A DNA stretch of 16,430 bases from 13-2-20CM-68-14 sp046723355 (GTDB lineage: Bacteria > Actinomycetota > Thermoleophilia > Gaiellales > Gaiellaceae), in the NCBI GenBank assembly GCA_046723355.1, contig JBKOUJ010000156.1, positions 1-16,430 on the forward strand. Direction: 5' to 3'. Position numbers and translations under genes: made by a program. Below are positions 7,026 to 13,874 of this stretch, one piece after another. Each line of letters starts with the position of its first letter. The first letter of the stretch is position 1. Under the pieces are notes generated by a model. It worked only from the letters and a program-made list of their open reading frames with translations. It searched no databases and was not told the origin of the DNA.

Positions 7026-7310
7026 GTGATCGTGGCGCTGTTCGCGCTGCTCTACCTGCTGATCCTGCGCCCGCAGCGGCGTCGCACGACCGACCAGCTG
7101 CAGATGCAGGACACGCTTCAGGTCGGCGACGAGGTGATCACCGCCGGGGGCATCCGCGGCGAGGTGCGGCAGCTGGACGAGGACGTGTTGAAGGTCGAGA
7201 TCGCGCCGGACATCGTCGTCCGCGTCGACCGGCGGGCGATTGCCGCGGTCGTCAGCGAGCCCGAAGATGACGCAGACGCGCTAGAGGAGGGTGACCAAGA
7301 GGGAAGCTAA
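7026..7310 (+). CDS. yajC: YajC, Sec translocase accessory subunit
   Basis: YajC is a small single-pass membrane protein that associates with SecDF and the SecYEG translocon. From the GTG at 7026 it has 94 aa. A hydrophobic segment ends in LLYLLILRPQRRR, the family hallmark, followed by the soluble core LQVGDEVITAGGIRGEVRQLDEDVLKVEIAPDIVVRVDRRAIAAV and an acidic tail. The start is uncertain: no ATG exists nearby. A CTG at 7020 would add LI and put the GGAGG at 7002-7006 at 13 nt spacing, while the GTG at 7026 leaves only about 13 hydrophobic residues. Either start sits at the tgt stop, so translation is probably coupled. secDF follows 18 bp downstream. Confidence 0.88.
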   Translation: MIVALFALLYLLILRPQRRRTTDQLQMQDTLQVGDEVITAGGIRGEVRQLDEDVLKVEIAPDIVVRVDRRAIAAVVSEPEDDADALEEGDQEGS

Positions 7311-7328
7311 GCTTTCGTCTCTGCGCGG

Positions 7329-10163
7329 ATGCAAAACCGCCGTTCTTACCTCATCCTCGTCGGCCTGATCCTCGCCGCACTGGCGGGAGTGGCCGCGCTT
7401 GCCATTCCGGGTTCCCCGGCGCACAAGAAGGTGACGCTCGGGCTCGACCTCCAGGGCGGTCTCGAGGTCGTGCTGAAGGCGCAGCCCGCCAAGGGCCAGA
7501 AGCTCGACTCCGCGGCGCTCGACCGCTCCGTCTCGATCATGCGCGAGCGCGTCGACAAGCTCGGCGTCTCCGAGCCCGAGATCCGCAAGCAGGGCTCGAA
7601 CCAAATCGTGATCGAGCTCGCCGGCGTCCACGATCCCGCCAAGGCGGCGGCGATCATCGGCAAGACCGCGCAGCTCGAGCTCTACGACCTCGAGACTTCG
7701 CTCACAGGCCCCTCGGTCTCGGCCTCGGGCGATCCGCAGACCTCGCCCAGCCTCGACGCGCTGCTCTCGCAGGTCCAGTCGCAGGCGAAGCAGGGGACGC
7801 CCGAGGGCTACTACGTCGTCGGCAAGAACAAGGAAAAGACGGTCGGCCCGTTCCAGACGCGTGCCGGGGCGCTCAAGCAGGCGAAGGTCGCCAAGCTGAA
7901 GACGCCCTACAAGGTGCTCGCCGTCCCACACAACGCGGTCGTGGTCACCTGCGATTCGACCGAGGTGGTCTGCCCCGGCCCGAGCGGCCGGCAGGGCGGC
8001 AACACGGTCCCCCCGCCCGCCAAGGGCAAGAGCTACTACTACCTCCTCAAGCACGACCCGACCCTGAAGAACTCGGTCGGCGACGTCACCGGCGTCCCGC
8101 AGCTGACGGGCTCCGACCTGAAGCTGTCGGGGACGCGCCAGGACTTCGACCCGACCACGAACGAGCCGGTCGTGCTCATGCAGTTCACGGGCCACGGCTC
8201 ACACAACTTCCAGCAGGTCACTTCCGAGGAGTACAACCGGGGCCGAACCCGGCAGATCCCGCAGCACTTCGCGATCGTGCTCGACCGGGAGATCCGCTCG
8301 TTCCCGCAGATCGACTACACGAACTCCAACCTCGCCGGCGGCATCAGCGGTAATGCCGAGATCTCGGGGATCAAGTCGATCGGCGAGGCCAAGGACCTGG
8401 CGCTCGTGCTCCAGACCGGTGCACTACCCGTCAACTTCGTCCAGATCGAGCGGACCGACGTCTCCGCGACGCTCGGCAAGGACTCTCTGAACCAGGCCAA
8501 GACGGCGGCGTTGATCGGCCTCCTGGTGGTCGCGCTCTTCCTGCTCGTGCTCTACCGGTTCCTCGGCGTGGTGGCGGTCATCGGCCTCGGCATCTACGCC
8601 GCCTTCCTCTACGCGGCGATCCTGTTGTTCAACGTCACGCTGACGCTGCCGGGCTTCGCGGGACTGATCCTGACGATAGGCGTGGCCGCCGACGCGAACG
8701 TCGTCGTCTTCGAACGGATCAAGGAAGAAGTGCGCGCCGGGAAGTCCGTGCGCGCCGCGGTGTCGGCCGGCTACGCGAAAGGCTTCCACACGATCATCGA
8801 TGCGAACGTCGTGACGCTGATCACGGCTTTCGTCCTGTTCGCGGTCGCGACGGCAGGCGTGAAGGGCTTTGCCCTGATGCTGATCATCGGGACGGTCATC
8901 TCGCTGATCACCGCTGTCGCGGCGACGCGCGCGATGCTCGGCCTCCTCTCCGGCTTCTCGTGGTTCGACAACCCGCGCTTCATGGGCGCAGCCGGCCAGC
9001 AATCGGCGAGGTGGCTGCAGATCGACTTCATGCGCCGCCGCAACCTCTGGTTCGCGATCTCGGGGGTGATCATCGCGATCGGGGTCGTTTCGCTCGGCGT
9101 CAAGGGGCTCAACCTGGGCATCGACTTCAAGGGCGGCACGCAGGTGACGTTCAAGACGCCGCAGCCCGTCTCGCTGAACTCGGTCCGCACCCAGGCGAAG
9201 GACATCGGCCAGTCGGACGCGGTCATCCAGGGCCGCGGCAACACCTTCGGGAGCGACAAGTACGAGAACTTCCAGATGCGGATGAAGTCGCTCTCCCAGG
9301 CGAATCAGAACAAGCTCGGCCAGGACCTGACGTCGCGCTTCGACGCCAAGAACTACCAGATCACCAACGTCTCCTCGAGCTTCGGGAGACAGATCGCGCG
9401 CTCGGCGATCGTCGCGATCATCGTCTCGCTGCTCCTGATCGTGCTCTACATCGCCGTCCGGTTCGACCTCAAGTTCGCCGGGCCGGTGATCGTCGCGTTA
9501 CTCCACGACATCGTGATCACGGTCGGCATCTACTCGCTGACCGGCCGCGAGGTCTCGAACTCGACGGTGGCTGCCGTCTTAACCGTGCTCGGCTACTCGA
9601 TCTACGACACGATCATCATCTTCGACCGGATCCGGGAGAACATCCCGTTGATGCGGCGCTCGTCGTTCGCGACGATCGCGAACGTCTCGCTCTGGGAGAC
9701 GATCCGCCGGTCGCTGGCGACGACCTTCATCACGCTGTTGCCGATCATCTCGCTGCTGATCTTCGGCGGCGCGACGCTGAAGGACTTCGCGTTCGCGCTG
9801 CTCGTCGGCATCGTCTCGGGCGCCTACTCGTCGATCTTCATCGCGGCGCCGCTGCTCACGATCCTGAAGGAGCGGGAGCCGGAGTTCGCACGGCGGAAGG
9901 CAGTGGGCGAGGAAGAGGGACCGGAGCCCGAGCCCGACGGCGGAATGCCCGCCGGGCGCCGGACGCGGCTGCCGTGGGGAGGCGCGCCGGCGCCGGCGAC
10001 AGATCCCGGCACGGTCGTGCTGGAGGAAGCGGAGCAGGCCGCGGCTGCGGAGCCGACTCCGTCCCTCGGCGATTTAGCTCCGAGTCCTGCCGCCTCGGCC
10101 GAAGCCAAGCGGGAACGCCGTCGCCAGCGGCGGCGGGCGCGTCCGCATGGCCGAAGCCGATAG
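7329..10163 (+). CDS. secDF: SecDF fusion protein, Sec translocon export motor
   Basis: SecD and SecF use the proton gradient to pull preproteins out of SecYEG. Here both form one 944-aa chain. SecD half: transmembrane 1 (about 6-26), GLDLQGGLEVVL (38-49), a large external P1 region (about 50-380, MRERVDKLGVSEPEI), then five helices with D455 in GVAADANVVVFERIKEE. SecF half from about 560: MRRRNLWFAISG, NLGIDFKGGTQVTF (595-608), external loop, then helices with D760 in LGYSIYDTIIIFDRIREN and SLATTFITLLP. Both membrane aspartates needed for proton coupling are present. A poorly conserved cytoplasmic tail (about 850-944) is acidic and Pro/Ala-rich, then strongly basic (KRERRRQRRRARPHGR). The P1 region holds a Cys pair (C208, C215). 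The 3' end overlaps the next gene by 17 bp. Confidence 0.96.
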   Translation: MQNRRSYLILVGLILAALAGVAALAIPGSPAHKKVTLGLDLQGGLEVVLKAQPAKGQKLDSAALDRSVSIMRERVDKLGVSEPEIRKQGSNQIVIELAGVHDPAKAAAIIGKTAQLELYDLETSLTGPSVSASGDPQTSPSLDALLSQVQSQAKQGTPEGYYVVGKNKEKTVGPFQTRAGALKQAKVAKLKTPYKVLAVPHNAVVVTCDSTEVVCPGPSGRQGGNTVPPPAKGKSYYYLLKHDPTLKNSVGDVTGVPQLTGSDLKLSGTRQDFDPTTNEPVVLMQFTGHGSHNFQQVTSEEYNRGRTRQIPQHFAIVLDREIRSFPQIDYTNSNLAGGISGNAEISGIKSIGEAKDLALVLQTGALPVNFVQIERTDVSATLGKDSLNQAKTAALIGLLVVALFLLVLYRFLGVVAVIGLGIYAAFLYAAILLFNVTLTLPGFAGLILTIGVAADANVVVFERIKEEVRAGKSVRAAVSAGYAKGFHTIIDANVVTLITAFVLFAVATAGVKGFALMLIIGTVISLITAVAATRAMLGLLSGFSWFDNPRFMGAAGQQSARWLQIDFMRRRNLWFAISGVIIAIGVVSLGVKGLNLGIDFKGGTQVTFKTPQPVSLNSVRTQAKDIGQSDAVIQGRGNTFGSDKYENFQMRMKSLSQANQNKLGQDLTSRFDAKNYQITNVSSSFGRQIARSAIVAIIVSLLLIVLYIAVRFDLKFAGPVIVALLHDIVITVGIYSLTGREVSNSTVAAVLTVLGYSIYDTIIIFDRIRENIPLMRRSSFATIANVSLWETIRRSLATTFITLLPIISLLIFGGATLKDFAFALLVGIVSGAYSSIFIAAPLLTILKEREPEFARRKAVGEEEGPEPEPDGGMPAGRRTRLPWGGAPAPATDPGTVVLEEAEQAAAAEPTPSLGDLAPSPAASAEAKRERRRQRRRARPHGRSR

Positions 10164-10419
10164 CAACGCCCTTGTGGACGCTGCCCGCCGGCTTGGACGC
10201 GATCAGGCAAAGGCGCTAGCCGAGGAGCTGAGCGCGCTCTGGCGCGGTGACGCGACGGTGGCGGACCGAGCTGCGGCTCGGCTCGTCGGGATGTTCCGCG
10301 AGCTCGGTCTCGTCACTCGCGAGGAGCTCGACGAGGCGCAGCTGAAGATCGCCCAGCTCGAGCACCGGTTGCGGCTGCTCGAGGACGGCAAGCCGCCGCT
10401 CTCCCCGCCGGGGCCGTGA
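10147..10419 (+). CDS. Small coiled-coil protein, possibly UbiK/BMFP- or phasin-like
   Basis: This gene encodes 90 aa from ATG and overlaps the end of secDF by 17 bp. The N-terminal two-thirds is helical (LVDAARRLGRDQAKALAEELSALW). It is followed by a hinge and a classic coiled coil, FRELGLVTREELDEAQLKIAQLEHRLRLLE, resembling the C-terminal part of the BMFP/UbiK and phasin-type families (V-T-R-E-E-x-D followed by A-x-L-E-x-R-L). It ends in a Pro-rich tail. In proteobacteria UbiK assists ubiquinone synthesis at the membrane; here the likeness rests on pattern only. The TGA stop overlaps the next start as GTGA. The position between secDF and a PlsC-type gene implies a membrane-linked role. Confidence 0.78.
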   Translation: MAEADSNALVDAARRLGRDQAKALAEELSALWRGDATVADRAAARLVGMFRELGLVTREELDEAQLKIAQLEHRLRLLEDGKPPLSPPGP

Positions 10420-11126
10420 GTCGGCCGCTTTCGCGGCTGGTGCCGCGGACCTGGCGCGAGGATCCCGACCGCTTCTGGGCCATCGCGCGCCCGATCGTGC
10501 AGCCGATCACGCTCGCGCTCGCGCCCGCGGCTGCCTACGGCGTCGGGCGCGTGCGACGTGACCGCGGCGGCGTGCTTGCCGCAAACCACTTCTCGGGCAT
10601 CGACCACCCCCTGATCGGCTGCTTCGTCCCCGGGACCACGTATTTCCTCGCCAAGTCGGAGCTGTTCGAGATCCCGGCGCTCGGCGAGGCGCTGGAAGTG
10701 ATGGGCGTCATCTCGATCCGGCGCGGGGAGAGCGACCGCGACGCGTTGCGGCGGGCGCGCGAGGAGGTGCGGAACGGCCATCTGGTGTGCGTCCACGTCG
10801 AGGGCACGCGCCAGCGGCTCGGCTATCCAGGCCCGGTCCACACGGGAGGGCTGATGATCGCGATGCAGGAGGGCGCGCCGGTCTTTCCGCTCGGACTCGA
10901 CACGTTCGGCTGGTCGCCGGCGCATCGCCGGAATTGCGCGCTGGTCTTCGGCGAGCCCATCGAGCTCGACGGGCTGCCCCGGAACCGGGCGGGGTACGCG
11001 GAGGCCGCGGAGCTCGTACGCACCGAGATCGTGCGGCTGTGGCGCCTCGCCGCGGAGGCCGCTGCTGCAGGCCTGCCGGCCCGGCTGCCGGACGGGACGC
11101 CCAGAAACGTCCCCGTGTCAGACTGA
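10416..11126 (+). CDS. PlsC-type 1-acyl-glycerol-3-phosphate acyltransferase
   Basis: This gene encodes 236 aa with a GTG start overlapping the previous stop as GTGA. It carries the HX4D catalytic motif NHFSGID (H58, D63) and the second acceptor-binding motif VEGTRQR (129-134), with the intervening FEIPALGEALEVMGVISIRRG typical of lysophosphatidate acyltransferases. VFPLGLDTFGW resembles the fourth motif region, where a Pro usually follows the strand. The likely reaction is acyl transfer to lysophosphatidic acid or a related lysolipid at the inner membrane face; the exact acceptor cannot be fixed. The middle (YGVGRVRRDRGGVLAANH) matches the usual lead-in. The ABC1 gene starts 4 bp downstream. 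I use no gene symbol because this family has several paralogues per genome. Confidence 0.88.
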   Translation: MSRPLSRLVPRTWREDPDRFWAIARPIVQPITLALAPAAAYGVGRVRRDRGGVLAANHFSGIDHPLIGCFVPGTTYFLAKSELFEIPALGEALEVMGVISIRRGESDRDALRRAREEVRNGHLVCVHVEGTRQRLGYPGPVHTGGLMIAMQEGAPVFPLGLDTFGWSPAHRRNCALVFGEPIELDGLPRNRAGYAEAAELVRTEIVRLWRLAAEAAAAGLPARLPDGTPRNVPVSD

Positions 11127-11130
11127 CCGC

Positions 11131-12795
11131 ATGGCTCAGCCGGCCACGCGGAACGTTCGCCGCCTCTCCGAGATCGCCCAGGTCGCGGTCAAGCACGGCT
11201 TCGGCTATTTCTTCGAGCGTCACCGGCTGACTGACCTCTTCCCCTGGATCGACCGCGACGGACAGGCCGAGACGCCGTCAGACCGCGGCCGCCGCCTGCG
11301 CGAGATGCTGGAGGAACTCGGTCCGACCTTCGTCAAGTTCGGCCAGCTCCTCTCGACGCGTCCTGACATCGTCCCGCCCGACGTCCTCGTCGAGTTGCAG
11401 AAGCTCCAGGACGACGTCAGGCCGATTCCGTTCGCGGAGGTCGAGCGTGTCGTCCGCGAGGAACTGGGCCTGACGATCGAGCAAGCCTTCCTCGAGTTCG
11501 ACGAGCGGCCGACCGCGGCGGCCTCGATCGGACAGGTCCACCACGCTCTGCTGCCGAACGGCGAGCGCGTCGCGGTGAAGGTGCAACGCCCGAACGCGCC
11601 GCGCCAGATCGAATCGGACATCGCGCTGCTCTACCAGGCGGCCCGGCTCGCGAAGGAGAGGGTCCGCGCGCTCGACTTCATCGACGCCGAGCAGATTGTC
11701 GACGAGTTCGCACGGTCGATCCGGGGGGAGCTCGACTACCGAGCCGAGGCGCGGAACGCCGAGGTCTTCCGCCGGAACTTCGCGGGCAACCCCGAGGTCA
11801 AGATCCCACGGGTGTTCTGGTCGTACACGCGGCGACGAGTGCTCGCGCTCGAGCTGCTCGAGGGCACGCAGCTCGCGGATATCGACCTCGCCGCCCTCAC
11901 CGCAGCGGAGCGCCGTGACCTCGCGTACCGCGCGGCCGAGATCTGGATGACGATGATCTTCCGACACGGTTTCTTCCACGGCGATCCGCACCCGGCGAAC
12001 GTCTTCGTCCTCGAGGACGGCGGCGTGATCGGTCTCGTCGACTTCGGCCAGGTCGGAAAGCTCACCGACGACGACATGTCGAAGCTGACGCGGCTGTTCA
12101 TCGACGCCGCGAACGAGCGCGTCGACGTGTTGCCCCGCCGGCTCGCTGAGCTGGGCGTCCGATACCCGCGCGACCGCGAGGAGGAGTTCGCCGAGGAGCT
12201 GCGCGAGGTCTACTACCGCTACTACGGCGTCAGCCTCGCCGACGTCGACCCGCTCCAGGTCATCCGCGAGGCCTTCGATCTCATCTACAGCATGAACCTG
12301 CGCTTGCCCACGCGGTTCGTGCTGCTCGACAAGGCGATCGCCACCCTCGCCTCGGTCGGCATCGAGCTCTACCCCGACTTCAACGTCTTCGAGGTCGCGA
12401 AGCCGTACGCGCGCAACCTGCTGGTCGAGCGCTTCTCGCCGGAACGCATGCTGGCGCGTGCGCGGAAGGAGTCGGGCGATCTCGCCCGGATCGGCGCGGC
12501 CCTGCCGTACCAGGTCTACGACTTCATGGAGCAGATCCGGGACGGGCAGATCGAGGTCGGCTTCGTCCACAAGGGCCTCGACGAGTTCATGCACAAGGTC
12601 GACGTCGCGTTCAACCGGCTGGTGATCGCGCTGATCGTCGTCGGCGGCCTGATCGGCTCCAGCCTGATCGGCATCTTCTCGAAGCACGGGCCGTTCGTCG
12701 CGGGAGTCAACTTCCTCTCGTTCATCGGCTTCCTGCTCTCCGGCGCGCTCGGGATCTGGCTCCTCTGGGCCGTGATCCGTTCCGGACGGCTTTAA
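11131..12795 (+). CDS. ABC1/AarF/UbiB-family atypical kinase
   Basis: This gene encodes 554 aa, normal for the family. Family-specific features are present: the KxGQ motif FVKFGQ (K69-Q72); the Ala-rich nucleotide loop TAAASIGQ (128-135) that replaces the usual Gly-rich loop; K150 in VAVKVQRP; ExD-type QIESDIALL; the catalytic loop HGFFHGDPHPAN (D285); and the metal-binding VDFGQVG (D304). Two hydrophobic C-terminal segments (about 491-515 and 527-548) anchor it in the membrane. UbiB/COQ8 proteins have ATPase activity and support quinone-lipid biosynthesis; in an actinobacterium the partner would more likely be menaquinone or other isoprenoid lipids (inference). It is the last gene of the co-directional run and is followed directly by a hairpin. 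Confidence 0.94.
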   Translation: MAQPATRNVRRLSEIAQVAVKHGFGYFFERHRLTDLFPWIDRDGQAETPSDRGRRLREMLEELGPTFVKFGQLLSTRPDIVPPDVLVELQKLQDDVRPIPFAEVERVVREELGLTIEQAFLEFDERPTAAASIGQVHHALLPNGERVAVKVQRPNAPRQIESDIALLYQAARLAKERVRALDFIDAEQIVDEFARSIRGELDYRAEARNAEVFRRNFAGNPEVKIPRVFWSYTRRRVLALELLEGTQLADIDLAALTAAERRDLAYRAAEIWMTMIFRHGFFHGDPHPANVFVLEDGGVIGLVDFGQVGKLTDDDMSKLTRLFIDAANERVDVLPRRLAELGVRYPRDREEEFAEELREVYYRYYGVSLADVDPLQVIREAFDLIYSMNLRLPTRFVLLDKAIATLASVGIELYPDFNVFEVAKPYARNLLVERFSPERMLARARKESGDLARIGAALPYQVYDFMEQIRDGQIEVGFVHKGLDEFMHKVDVAFNRLVIALIVVGGLIGSSLIGIFSKHGPFVAGVNFLSFIGFLLSGALGIWLLWAVIRSGRL

Positions 12796-12824
12796 CCGCG
12801 AAAAATGCCGCGCATTTTCCGCGG
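12796..12824 (+). terminator. Hairpin closing the queA-to-ABC1 gene run
   Basis: CCGCGAAAAATG (12796-12807) pairs with CATTTTCCGCGG (12813-12824) with one mismatch around the 5-nt loop CCGCG, beginning directly after the TAA of the ABC1 gene. The arms carry an A-run and T-run inside the stem and no trailing T-tract. It is a likely terminator or mRNA 3'-end structure. Confidence 0.6.
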
Positions 12825-12958
12825 AGCCGGTTATGGGCTTGGTCATGAGCCGTTCCGGCCGCCCGAGCCGGTCGTATAGCGACCTTCGGCCCTCTCTCGA
12901 TCGGAAAGAGTTCGGCGCAGTCAGGCGTCGAGTAGGTAGACGAGAAAGGAGCGCCGCC

Positions 12959-13045
12959 ATGCACAGCATCCAAGTCCGCCTTCTCCCGCTCGCCGCCTTC
13001 TGCTCCGTTCTCGCGTTGATCTTCGCCGAGCGCGCGTCTGGATAG
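12959..13045 (+). CDS. Candidate 28-aa hydrophobic miniprotein or leader peptide
   Basis: The ORF runs ATG (12959) to TAG (13043-13045), with the product MHSIQVRLLPLAAFCSVLAL followed by IFAERASG. The central stretch LLPLAAFCSVLALIFA is hydrophobic enough for one short membrane helix, with a basic residue before it and charged residues after. AAAGGAG (12945-12951) lies 7 nt before the ATG and is the best Shine-Dalgarno in this half of the window, arguing for real translation. The frame is open upstream to an ATG at 12833, but that part is Arg-rich and lacks a binding site. It could be a small membrane protein or a leader peptide affecting the regulator 154 bp downstream. No family is recognised. 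Confidence 0.5.
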   Translation: MHSIQVRLLPLAAFCSVLALIFAERASG

Positions 13046-13199
13046 GACACGGCGCGCTTAGTCGCCGCAGCCAACCGCGCAGGGACGCAGTAGGGTCAGG
13101 AAACGGCTCCTCTGGCACAGACGGTTGTAGAGCGTTCGTTGCACTTTCTCCTCAAAGGACATCTGGTCGAGGCACGAAGCCGGCGCTAGCGTCGCCTCC
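13046..13199 (+). promoter_or_regulatory. Upstream region of the orphan regulator, with TAGCGT -10 candidate
   Basis: These 154 bp carry no supportable gene. CGCTAGCG at 13184-13191 repeats the core of the palindrome before queA, and its TAGCGT (13187-13192) ends 7 nt before the regulator ATG, the right distance for leaderless transcription. No convincing -35 box or Shine-Dalgarno is present. The rest shows no strong hairpin or repeat. The stretch 12825-12958, upstream of the miniprotein, likewise holds nothing I can name apart from that gene's ribosome binding site. Confidence 0.4.
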
Positions 13200-13874
13200 A
13201 TGAACGCCGCCCTGCTGCTCGCTGAGCCGGAGGCGGCCACTAGGGAGTTCCTGCAACGGCACCTCGCGGACGACGGCTTCGACGTGCTCGGCGCCGAGGC
13301 GGAGCGCGAGGCGCTCGAGCTGCTCGAGCGGTTGAAGCCGTCGCTCGTCCTTTCGTCCCCTGAGCTCTGCCGCCGCCTCCGCGAGGGCGAGCCGGGGCGC
13401 TCATGGGACCGAGCGGTGCCGGTGATCGTGCTCGGCCGCAGCGAGGCGGACACCGTCGACCGCGTCCGCGCCTTCGATCGCGGCTGCGACGACTACGTGC
13501 CGCGGCCGTTCCACTACGACGAGCTGCTCGCGCGGATCAGGGCGGTGCTACGTCGAACCTCGCCATCGCACGGCGATGTGCTCGAGGCGGGGCCGATCGC
13601 TGTCGACCTCGTCACTCGCCGCGTGAGCGTCCACGGGCGCGCGATAACGCTGCCCGCCAAGGAGTACGACCTGCTCGCAAAGCTCGCGACCGAGCCCCAG
13701 CGGGTCTTCACGAAGGAGCAGCTGCTCCGCGAGGTCTGGGGCTACATCTCGTTGGGCCGGACGCGGACGCTCGACTCTCACGCGTCGCGCCTGCGCCGCA
13801 AGCTCCGCCTGGCCGGCGCCGGCCCCTGCGTCGTGAACGTCTGGGGCGTCGGCTACCGGCTGCGCGGGGAGTAG
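13200..13874 (+). CDS. Orphan OmpR-like regulator with degenerate receiver domain
   Basis: This gene encodes 224 aa. The C-terminal OmpR winged helix (about 127-222) is intact: LPAKEYDLLAKLA, TKEQLLREVWGY, RTRTLDSHASRLRRKL and VWGVGYRLRG. The N-terminal receiver fold is recognisable but its active site is gone. The phospho-acceptor position is Ser (S53 in LVLSSPEL), the conserved Thr is Gly (G79 in VIVLGRSE), the conserved Lys is Arg (R102 in DDYVPRPF), and the acidic pocket is reduced to E9 in LLLAEPEA. It therefore probably works without aspartyl phosphorylation, as in atypical regulators controlled by dimerisation, ligands or expression level. No kinase gene lies beside it. The 3' end overlaps the converging protease gene by 22 bp. 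Confidence 0.9.
   Translation: MNAALLLAEPEAATREFLQRHLADDGFDVLGAEAEREALELLERLKPSLVLSSPELCRRLREGEPGRSWDRAVPVIVLGRSEADTVDRVRAFDRGCDDYVPRPFHYDELLARIRAVLRRTSPSHGDVLEAGPIAVDLVTRRVSVHGRAITLPAKEYDLLAKLATEPQRVFTKEQLLREVWGYISLGRTRTLDSHASRLRRKLRLAGAGPCVVNVWGVGYRLRGE

Noticed and set aside
8960..10219. 419-codon plus-strand frame inside secDF
   Set aside because: It is an out-of-frame reading of the SecF half, whose own frame has all family motifs.
12880..12960. Possible c-di-GMP (GEMM) riboswitch, suggested by GGAAAGAG and GTAGGTAG fragments
   Set aside because: The conserved helices and the core CACGCACAGGGCAAACC-type segment are not present, and the fragments do not fold into the expected two-stem form.
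11278..13074. 598-codon minus-strand open frame opposite the ABC1 gene
   Set aside because: Its composition is dominated by Asp, Arg, Glu and Val with no recognisable fold, and it is antisense to a complete UbiB-family protein.
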